From Luzula sylvatica (Eukaryota; Streptophyta; Magnoliopsida; Poales; Juncaceae): a stretch of DNA of 64,000 nt. Location of the stretch: contig CAMPEJ010000006.1 in the NCBI GenBank assembly GCA_946800325.1, positions 186,001 through 250,000 on the forward strand. Reading direction: 5' to 3'. The notes under the pieces are model-generated. The model was given only the letters and a program-made list of their open reading frames with translations. It searched no databases and was not told the origin of the DNA. Made by a program: the position numbers and the translations under genes. Shown piece after piece: positions 55,067-64,000 of the stretch (positions are counted from its first letter, which is position 1; every line of letters begins with the position of its first letter).

Positions 55067-56926
55067 ATTTCACCAAAATTTACAAACACTAAGAAAGTTT
55101 GTTTTTCGATTCAAAACAATCTGTTTATGCTTTGGGGAGTTCAAATAACGTATTTTGAGATCATTGGAATCGTATCTTTTACTACATAACATTTCACCAA
55201 AATTTACAAACACTAAGAAAGTTTGTTTTTCGATTCAAAACAATCTGTTTATGCTTTGGGGAGTTCAAATAACTTATTTTGAGATCATTTGAATCGTATC
55301 TTTTACCACATAACATTTCACCAAACTTTACAAACACTAAGAAAGTTTGTTTTTCGATTCAAAACAATCTGTTTATGCTTTGGGGATTTCAAATAACGTA
55401 TTTTGGGATCATTTGAATCGTATCTTTTACCACATAACATTTCACCAAAATTTACAAACACTAAGAAAGTTTAATTTTCGATTCGAAACAATCTGTTTAT
55501 GCTTTGGGGAGTTCAAATAATGTATTTGTAGATCATTCGAATCGTATCTTTTACCACATAACATTTCACCAAAATTTACAAACACTAAGAAAGTTTGTTT
55601 TTCGATTCAAAACAATCTGTTTATGCTTTGGGGAGTTCAAATAACGTATTTTGAGATCATTGGAATCGTATCTTTTACTACATAACATTTCACCAAAATT
55701 TACAAACACTAAGGAAGTTTGTTTTTCGATTCAAAACAATCTGTTTATGCTTTGGGGAGTTCAAATAACTTATTTTGAGATCATTTGAATCGTATCTTTT
55801 ACCACATAATATTTCACCAAACTTTACAAACACTAAGAAAGTTTGTTTTTCGATTCAAAACAATCTGTTTATGCTTTGGGGATTTCAAATAACGTATTTT
55901 GGGATCATTTGAATCGTATCTTTTACCACATAGCATTTCACCAAAATTTACAAACACTAAGAAAGTTTAATTTTCGATTCGAAACAATCTGTTTATGCTT
56001 TGGGGAGTTCAAATAACGTATTTGTAGATCATTCGAATCGTATCTTTTACCACATAACATTTCACCAAAATTTACAAACACTAAGAAAGTTTGTTTTTCG
56101 ATTCAAAACAATCTGTTTATGCTTTGGGGAGTTCAAATAACGTATTTTGAGATCATTGGAATCGTATCTTTTACTACATAACATTTCACCAAAATTTACA
56201 AACACTAAGAAAGTTTGTTTTTCGATTCAAAACAATCTGTTTATGCTTTGGGGAGTTCAAATAACTTATTTTGAGATCATTTGAATCGTATCTTTTACCA
56301 CATAACATTTCACCAAACTTTACAAACACTAAGAAAGTTTGTTTTTCGATTCAAAACAATCTGTTTGTGCTTTGGGGATTTCAAATAACGTATTTTGGGA
56401 TCATTTGAATCGTATCTTTTACCACATAACATTTCACCAAAATTTACAAACACTAAGAAAGTTTAATTTTCGATTCGAAACAATCTGTTTATGCTTTGGG
56501 GAGTTCAAATAACGTATTTGTAGATCATTCGAATCGTATCTTTTACCACATAACATTTCACCAAAATTTACAAACACTAAGAAAGTTTGTTTTTCGATTC
56601 AAAACAATCTGTTTATGCTTTGGGGAGTTCAAATAACGTATTTTGAGATCATTGGAATCGTATCTTTTACTACATAACATTTCACCAAAATTTACAAACA
56701 CTAAGAAAGTTTGTTTTTCGATTCAAAACAATCTGTTTATGCTTTGGGGAGTTCAAATAACTTATTTTGAGATCATTTGAATCGTATCTTTTACCACATA
56801 ACATTTCACCAAACTTTACAAACACTAAGAAAGTTTGTTTTTCGATTCAAAACAATCTGTTTATGCTTTGGGGATTTCAAATAACGTATTTTGGGATCAG
56901 TGGAATCGTATCTTTTACCACATAAC
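55067..56926 (+). repeat. 4-monomer HOR (496 bp), 3.75 copies, first array
   Basis: Unit order: (1) plain with ATTGGAA; (2) AACTTATT; (3) CCAAACTTT with GATTTC and TTGGGATC; (4) GTTTAATTTT with TCGAAAC and TTTGTAG. Copies begin at 55067, 55563, 56059 and 56555. Marker TTAATTTT sits at 55471, 55967 and 56463, 496 bp apart. The fourth copy ends inside monomer 3, which turns into a GATCAGTGG monomer at about 56899. The same four-monomer series appears inside the older 14- and 37-monomer blocks, so this HOR was cut from a longer one and amplified. Confidence 0.94.
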
Positions 56927-59407
56927 ATTTCACAAAAATTTACAAACACTAAGAAAGTTTGTTTTTCGATTCAAAACAATTTGTTTATGCTTTGGGGAGT
57001 TCAAATAACGTATTTAGAGATCATTTGAATCGTATCTTTTACCACATAACATTTCACCAAAATTTACAAACACTAAGAAAGTTTGTTTTTCGATTCAAAA
57101 CAATCTGTTTATGCTTTGGGGAGTTCAAATAACGTATTTTGAGATCATTTGAATCGTATGTTTTACTACATAACATTTCACCAAAATTTACAAACACTAA
57201 GAAAGTTTGTTTTTCGATTCAAAACAATTTGTCTATGCTTTGGGGAGTTCAAATAACATATTTTTAGATCATTCAAATCGTATCTTTTACCACATAACAT
57301 TTCACCAAAATTTACAAACACTAAGAAAGTTTGTTTTTCGATTCAAAACAATCTGTTTATGCTTTGGGGAGTTCAAATAACGTATTTTGAGATCATTTGA
57401 ATCGTATCTTTTACTACATAACATTTCACCAAAATTTACAAACACTAAGAAAGTTTGTTTTTCGAATCAAAACAATTTGTTTATGCTTTGGGGAGTTCAA
57501 ATAACATATTTGTAGATCATTCGAATCGTATCTTTTACCACATAACATTTCACCAAAATTTACAAACACTAAGAAAGTTTGTTTTTCGATTCAAAACAAT
57601 CTGTTTGTGCTTTGGGGAGTTCAAATAACGTATTTTGAGATCATTTGAATCGTATCTTTTACTACATAACATTTCACCAAAATTTATAAACACTAAGAAA
57701 GTTTGTTTTTCGATTCAAAACAATTTGTCTATGCTTTGGGGAGTTCAAATAATGTATTTTGAGATCATTTGAATCGTATCTTTTACCACATAACATTTCA
57801 CCAAAATTTACAAACACTAAGAAAGTTTGTTTTTCGATTCAAAACAATCTGTTTATGCTTTGGGGAGTTCAAATAACGTATTTTGAGATCAGTGGAATCG
57901 TATCTTTTACCACATAACATTTTACAAAAATTTACAAACACTAAGAAAGTTTGTTTTTCGAATCAAAACAATTTGTTTATGCTTTGGGGAGTTCAAATAA
58001 CATATTTGTAGATCATTCGAATCGTATCTTTTACCACATAACATTTCACCAAAATTTACAAACACTAAGAAAGTTTGTTTTTCGATTCAAAACAATCTGT
58101 TTATGCTTTGGGGAGTTCAAATAACGTATTTTGAGATCATTTGAATCGTATCTTTTACTACATAACATTTCACCAAAATTTACAAACACTAAGAAAGTTT
58201 GTTTTTCGATTCAAAACAATTTGTCTATGCTTTGGGGAGTTCAAATAATGTATTTTGAGATCATTCAAATCGTATCTTTTACCACATAACATTTCACCAA
58301 AATTTACAAACACTAAGAAAGTTTGTTTTTCGATTCAAAACAATCTGTTTATGCTTTGGGGAGTTCAAATAACGTATTTTGAGATCAGTGGAATCGTATC
58401 TTTTACCACATAACATTTTACAAAAATTTACAAACACTAAGAAAGTTTGTTTTTCGATTCAAAACAATTTGTTTATGCTTTGGGGAGTTCAAATAACGTA
58501 TTTAGAGATCATTTGAATCGTATCTTTTACCACATAACATTTCACCAAAATTTACAAACACTAAGAAAGTTTGTTTTTCGATTCAAAACAATCTGTTTGT
58601 GCTTTGGGGAGTTCAAATAACGTATTTTGAGATCATTTGAATCGTATGTTTTACTACATAACATTTCACCAAAATTTACAAACACTAAGAAAGTTTGTTT
58701 TTCGATTCAAAACAATCTGTCTATGCTTTGGGGAGTTCAAATAACATATTTTTAGATCATTCAAATCGTATCTTTTACCACATAACATTTCACCAAAATT
58801 TACAAACACTAAGAAAGTTTGTTTTTCGATTCAAAACAATCTGTTTATGCTTTGGGGAGTTCAAATAACATATTTTGAGATCATTTGAATCGTATCTTTT
58901 ACTACATAACATTTCACCAAAATTTACAAACAATAAGAAAGTTTGTTTTTCGATTCAAAACAATCTGTTTATGCTTTGGGGAGTTCAAATAACGTATTTT
59001 GTAGATCATTCGAATCGTATCTTTTACCACATAACATTTCACCAAAATTTACAAACACTAAGAAAGTTTGTTTTTCGATTCAAAACAATCTGTTTGTGCT
59101 TTGGGGAGTTCAAATAACGTATTTTGAGATCATTTGAATCGTATCTTTTACTACATAACATTTCACCAAAATTTACAAACACTAAGAAAGTTTGTTTTTC
59201 GATTCAAAACAATCTGTTTATGCTTTGGGGAGTTCAAATAACGTATATTGAGATCATTTGAATCGTATCATTTACCACATAACATTTCACCAAAATTTAC
59301 AAACACTAAGAAAGTTTGTTTTTCGATTCAAAACAATCTGTTTATGCTTTGGGGAGTTCAAATAACGTATTTTGAGATCATTTGAATCGTATCTTTTACC
59401 ACATAAC
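56927..59407 (+). repeat. Mosaic monomers between the two 4-mer arrays
   Basis: Here the 8-monomer series resumes at its fifth monomer (CACAAAAA with TTTAGAG). It runs through about 58.0 kb, then is cut short and restarts: GATCAGTGG recurs at 57891 and 58387, only 496 bp apart. Near 57.7 and 58.2 kb, GTCTATGC and AATGTATT lie in one monomer, combining marks of monomers 7 and 3. A +1 T at about 58997-59000 (AACGTATTTTGTAG) makes one 125-bp unit. No non-satellite sequence is present. Confidence 0.8.
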
Positions 59408-60895
59408 ATTTCACCAAAATTTACAAACACTAAGAAAGTTTGTTTTTCGATTCAAAACAATCTGTTTATGCTTTGGGGAGTTCAAATAACGTATTTTGAG
59501 ATCATTGGAATCGTATCTTTTACTACATAACATTTCACCAAAATTTACAAACACTAAGAAAGTTTGTTTTTCGATTCAAAACAATCTGTTTATGCTTTGG
59601 GGAGTTCAAATAACTTATTTTGAGATCATTTGAATCGTATCTTTTACCACATAACATTTCACCAAACTTTACAAACACTAAGAAAGTTTGTTTTTCGATT
59701 CAAAACAATCTGTTTATGCTTTGGGGATTTCAAATAACGTATTTTGGGATCATTTGAATCGTATCTTTTACCACATAACATTTCACCAAAATTTACAAAC
59801 ACTAAGAAAGTTTAATTTTCGATTCGAAACAATCTGTTTATGCTTTGGGGAGTTCAAATAACGTATTTGTAGATCATTCGAATCGTATCTTTTACCACAT
59901 AACATTTCACCAAAATTTACAAACACTAAGAAAGTTTGTTTTTCGATTCAAAACAATCTGTTTATGCTTTGGGGAGTTCAAATAACGTATTTTGAGATCA
60001 TTGGAATCGTATCTTTTACTACATAACATTTCACCAAAATTTACAAACACTAAGAAAGTTTGTTTTTCGATTCAAAACAATCTGTTTATGCTTTGCGGAG
60101 TTCAAATAACTTATTTTGAGATCATTTGAATCGTATCTTTTACCACATAACATTTCACCAAACTTTACAAACACTAAGAAACTTTGTTTTTCGATTCAAA
60201 ACAATCTGTTTGTGCTTTGGGGATTTCAAATAACGTATTTTGGGATCATTTGAATCGTATCTTTTACCACATAACATTTCACCAAAATTTACAAACACTA
60301 AGAAAGTTTAATTTTCGATTCGAAACAATCTGTTTATGCTTTGGGGAGTTCAAATAACGTATTTGTAGATCATTCGAATCGTATCTTTTACCACATAACA
60401 TTTCACCAAAATTTACAAACACTAAGAAAGTTTGTTTTTCGATTCAAAACAATCTGTTTATGCTTTGGGGAGTTCAAATAACGTATTTTGAGATCATTGG
60501 AATCGTATCTTTTACTACATAACATTTCACCAAAATTTACAAACACTAAGAAAGTTTGTTTTTCGATTCAAAACAATCTGTTTATGCTTTGGGGAGTTCA
60601 AATAACTTATTTTGAGATCATTTGAATCGTATCTTTTACCACATAACATTTCACCAAACTTTACAAACACTAAGAAAGTTTGTTTTTCGATTCAAAACAA
60701 TCTGTTTGTGCTTTGGGGATTTCAAATAACGTATTTTGGGATCATTTGAATCGTATCTTTTACCACATAACATTTCACCAAAATTTACAAACACTAAGAA
60801 AGTTTAATTTTCGATTCGAAACAATCTGTTTATGCTTTGGGGAGTTCAAATAACGTATTTGTAGATCATTCGAATCGTATCTTTTACCACATAAC
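59408..60895 (+). repeat. 4-monomer HOR (496 bp), three copies, second array
   Basis: Same four-monomer order as the array at 55.1-56.9 kb, with copies at 59408, 59904 and 60400 and TTAATTTT at 59812, 60308 and 60804. The third-position monomer has TGTGC in copies 2 and 3 (about 60210 and 60710), as it does in copy 3 of the first array. Private changes are TTTGCGGAG (about 60095) and AAACTTTG (about 60181). It ends at 60895, where a plain ATTTGAA monomer follows. Confidence 0.93.
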
Positions 60896-63800
60896 ATTTC
60901 ACCAAAATTTACAAACACTAAGAAAGTTTGTTTTTCGATTCAAAACAATCTGTTTATGCTTTGGGGAGTTCAAATAACGTATTTTGAGATCATTTGAATC
61001 GTATCTTTTACTACATAACATTTCACCAAAATTTACAAACACTAAGAAAGTTTGTTTTTCGATTCAAAACAATCTGTTTCTGCTTTGGGGAGTTCAAATA
61101 ATGTATTTTGAGATCATTTGAATCGTATCTTTTACCACATAACATTTCACCAAAATTTACAAACACTAAGAAAGTTTGTTTTTCGATTCAAAACAATCTG
61201 TTTCTGCTTTGGGGAGTTCAAATAATGTATTTTGAGATCATTTGAATCGTATCTTTTACCACATAACATTTCACCAAAATTTACAAACACTAAGAAAGTT
61301 TGTTTTTCGATTCAAAACAATCTGTTTATGCTTTGGGGATTTTGAAATAACGTATTTTGAGATCATTTGAATCGTATCTTTTACTACATAACATTTCACC
61401 AAAATTTACAAACACTAAGAAAGTTTGTTTTTCGATTCAAAACAATCTGTTTATGCTTTGGGGATTTCAAATAACGTATTTTGAGATCATTTGAATCGTA
61501 TCTTTTACCACATAACATTTCACCAAAATTTACAAACACTAAGAAAGTTTAATTTCCGATTCAAAACAATCTGTTTATGCTTTGGGGAGTTCAAATAACG
61601 TATTTTGAGATCATTTGAATCGTATCTTTTACTTCATAACATTTCACCAAAATTTACAAACACTAAGAAAGTTTGTTTTTCGAATCAAAACAATTTGTTT
61701 ATGCTTTGGGGAGTTCAAATAACATATTTGTAGATCATTCGAATCGTATCTTTTACCACATAACATTTCACCAAAATTTACAAACACTAAGAAAGTTTGT
61801 TTTTCGATTCAAAACAATCTGTTTGTGCTTTGGGGAGTTCAAATAACGTATTTTGAGATCATTTGAATCGTATCTTTTACTACATAACATTTCACCAAAA
61901 TTTACAAACACTAAGAAAGTTTGTTTTTCGATTCAAAACAATCTGTTTCTGCTTTGGGGAGTTCAAATAATGTATTTTGAGATCATTTGAATCGTATCTT
62001 TTACCACATAACATTTCACCAAAATTTACAAACACTAAGAAAGTTTGTTTTTCGATTCAAAACAATCTGTTTATGCTTTGGGGAGTTCAAATAACGTATT
62101 TTGAGATCAGTGGAATCGTATCTTTTACCACATAACATTTCACAAAAATTTACAAACACTAAGAAAGTTTGTTTTTCGATTCAAAACAATTTGTTTATGC
62201 TTTGGGGAGTTCAAATAACGTATTTAGAGATCATTTGAATCGTATCATTTACCACATAACATTTCACCAAAATTTACAAACACTAAGAAAGTTTGTTTTT
62301 CGATTCAAAACAATCTGTTTATGCTTTGGGGAGTTCAAATAACGTATTTTGAGATCATTTGAATCGTATGTTTTACTACATAACATTTCACCAAAATTTA
62401 CAAACACTAAGAAAGTTTGTTTTTCGATTCAAAACAATTTGTCTATGCTTTGGGGAGTTCAAATAACATATTTTTAGATCATTCAAATCGTATCTTTTAC
62501 CACATAACATTTCACCAAAATTTACAAACACTAATAAAGTTTGTTTTTCGATTCAAAACAATCTGTTTATGCTTTGGGGAGTTCAAATAACGTATTTTGA
62601 GATCATTTGAATCGTATCTTTCACTAAGAAAGTTTGTTTTTCGATTCAAAACAATATGTTTATGCTTTGGGGAGTTCAAATAACGTATATTGAGATCATT
62701 TGAATCGTATCTTTTACCACATAACATTTCACCAAAATTTACAAACACTAAGAAAGTTTGTTTTTCGATTCAAAACAATCTGTTTATGCTTTGGGGAGTT
62801 CAAATAACGTATTTTGAGATCATTTGAATCGTATCTTTTACCACATAACATTTCACCAAAATTTACAAACACTAAGAAAGTTTGTTTTTCGATTCAAAAC
62901 AATCTGTTTATGCTTTGGGGAGTTCAAATAATGTATTTTGAGATCATTGGAATCGTATCTTTTACTACATAACATTTCACCAAAATTTACAAACACTAAG
63001 AAAGATTGTTTTTCGATTCAAAACAATCTGTTTATGCTTTGGGGAGTTCAAATAACGTATTTTGAGATCATTTGAATCGTATCTTTTACTACATAACATT
63101 TCACCAAAATTTACAAACACTAAGAAAGTTTGTTTTTCGATTCAAAACAATCTGTTTATGCTTTGGGGAGTTCAAATAACGTATATTGAGATCATTTGAA
63201 TCGTATCTTTTACCACATAACATTTCACCAAAATTTACAAACACTAAGAAAGTTTGTTTTTCGATTCAAAACAATCTGTTTATGCTTTGGGGATTTCAAA
63301 TAACGTATTTTGAGATCATTTGAATCGTATCTTTTACTACATAACATTTCACCAAAATTTACAAACACTAAGAAAGTTTGTTTTTCGATTCAAAACAATC
63401 TGATTCTGCTTTGGGGAGTTCAAATAATGTATTTTGAGATCATTTGAATCGTATCTTTTACCACATAACATTTCACCAAAATTTACAAACACTAAGAAAG
63501 TTTGTTTTTCGATTCAAAACAATCTATTTATGCTTTGGGGAGTTCAAATAACGTATTTTGAGATCATTGGAATCGTATCTTTTACCACATAACATTTCAC
63601 CAAAATTTACAAACACTAAGAAAGTTTGTTTTTCGATTCAAAACAATTCGTTTATGCTTTGGGGAGTTCAAATAACGTATTTAGAGATCATTTGAATCGT
63701 ATCTTTTACCACATAACATTTCACCAAAATTTACAAACACTAAGAAAGTTTGTTTTTCGATTCAAAACAATCTGTTTATGCTTTGGGGAGTTCAAATAAC

Positions 63801-64000
63801 GTATTTTGAGATCATTTGAATCGTATGTTTTACTACATAACATTTCACCAAAATTTACAAACACTAAGAAAGTTTGTTTTTCGATTCAAAACAATTTGTC
63901 TATGCTTTGGGGAATTCAAATAACATATTTTTAGATCATTCAAATCGTATCTTTTACAACATAACATTTCACCAAAATTTACAAACACTAAGAAAGTTTG
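60896..64000 (+). repeat. Terminal mosaic monomers of the window
   Basis: Two TCTGC monomers in a row (about 61080 and 61204) precede a GATTTTGAAAT slip monomer at about 61340. The longer series with CGAATC, TGTGC, TCTGC, AGTGG, CACAAAAA, GTATGTTT, GTCTATGC, the 31-bp deletion and AAAGATTG then follows. About 62.0-63.2 kb matches 47.9-49.1 kb. The last monomer is cut by the window edge after 35 bp, so the array continues to the right. Confidence 0.85.
62509..62725 (+). repeat. Monomer pair fused by a 31-bp deletion, copy 5
   Basis: Junction at 62621/62622, 14106 bp after copy 4, with the same 512-bp distance to GATCAGTGG (62109). Private changes are CTAATAAAG (about 62533) and CAATATG (about 62653). 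Confidence 0.95.

Larger units (their letters stand above)
1..64000 (+). repeat. 124-bp satellite DNA array filling the window
   Basis: Every part of the window is the same roughly 124-bp unit, always in the same orientation. Typical landmarks in order are ATTTCACC (position 1), CACTAAGAAAG (21), CGATTCAAAAC (41), ATGCTTTGGGG (61), TTCAAATAACG (74), GAGATCATT (91) and GAATCGTATC (101). Monomer starts at 1 and 63966 differ by exactly 517 units once the visible indels are subtracted, so no foreign DNA is inserted. Monomers differ at a few sites, mostly positions 33-36, 41-42, 54-62, 73, 82-93, 98-100 and 117. These variants recur in fixed order, giving higher-order repeats. Known biology: such arrays build centromeric or other constitutive heterochromatin in eukaryotes. 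A centromeric role here is inferred, not shown. No gene, tRNA, rRNA or mobile element was seen. Confidence 0.98.

Noticed and set aside
58875..59137. Forward open frames of 80 and 64 codons around 59 kb, and a similar 64-codon one at 31537-31731
   Set aside because: They are created by +1 T slips in single monomers, start with TTG, and encode the same low-complexity satellite translation in shifted frames.
1..64000. CRISPR array
   Set aside because: There are no unique spacers between conserved repeats. The whole 124-bp unit is conserved and variants recur in order, as in satellite DNA.
1..64000. Transposon or retroelement inserted in the array, such as a centromeric retrotransposon
   Set aside because: Monomer phase closes exactly over 517 units with only the listed small indels, leaving no room for inserted DNA, long terminal repeats or target-site duplications.
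1..64000. Inverted segments within the array
   Set aside because: The ATTTCACC, CTTTGGGG and GAATCGTATC landmarks are on the plus strand throughout; I saw no reverse-orientation run.

Overview
This window is one uninterrupted tandem satellite array with no genes. A 124-bp, AT-rich monomer (about 29% G+C in the consensus; 3 CpGs) repeats head-to-tail on one strand from base 1 to base 64000. Taking monomer position 1 as the start of ATTTCACC, monomer starts fall at 1 and at 63966. After correcting for the indels I found (four +2, one +2, three +1, one -1, five deletions of 31 bp), the distance between them is exactly 517 x 124. So the window holds 517 monomers plus a 35-bp partial one. There is no inversion, no transposon insertion and no unique sequence.

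The organism is a eukaryote: homogeneous satellites of this size with higher-order repeat (HOR) structure are typical of centromeric or other heterochromatic arrays in plants and animals. The sequence alone does not fix the species. One specific guess, from monomer length only, is the Lusy1 family (124 bp, as I recall) of the holocentric woodrush Luzula sylvatica. I could not compare sequences.

Layout by HOR structure. 1-3972: a 14-monomer block (1-1738) and a rearranged second copy. 3973-13152: two tandem copies of a 37-monomer, 4590-bp unit in which I found no differences by reading. 13153-26172: mosaic with a 10-monomer (1240-bp) HOR at 16377-19476 and a 14-monomer segment duplicated 3100 bp apart. 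26173-33119: about three copies of a 19-monomer (2356-bp) HOR. 33120-51594: mosaic in which the same 31-bp deletion recurs at 36.2, 39.4, 45.6 and 48.5 kb, and again at 62.6 kb. 51595-54818: an 8-monomer (992-bp) HOR, three full copies plus two monomers. 55067-56926 and 59408-60895: two separate arrays of a 4-monomer (496-bp) HOR. 60896-64000: mosaic sharing a segment with 48-49 kb.

No protein-coding gene is supported. The longest open frames (64-80 codons) are the monomer itself read through a 31-bp deletion or a +1 slip, and none starts with ATG. The interest lies in array evolution: nested HORs of different size and age, identical long duplications, chimeric monomers marking recombination points, and dyad symmetries in every monomer. 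If the array is centromeric, its job would be to carry centromeric nucleosomes rather than to encode anything.
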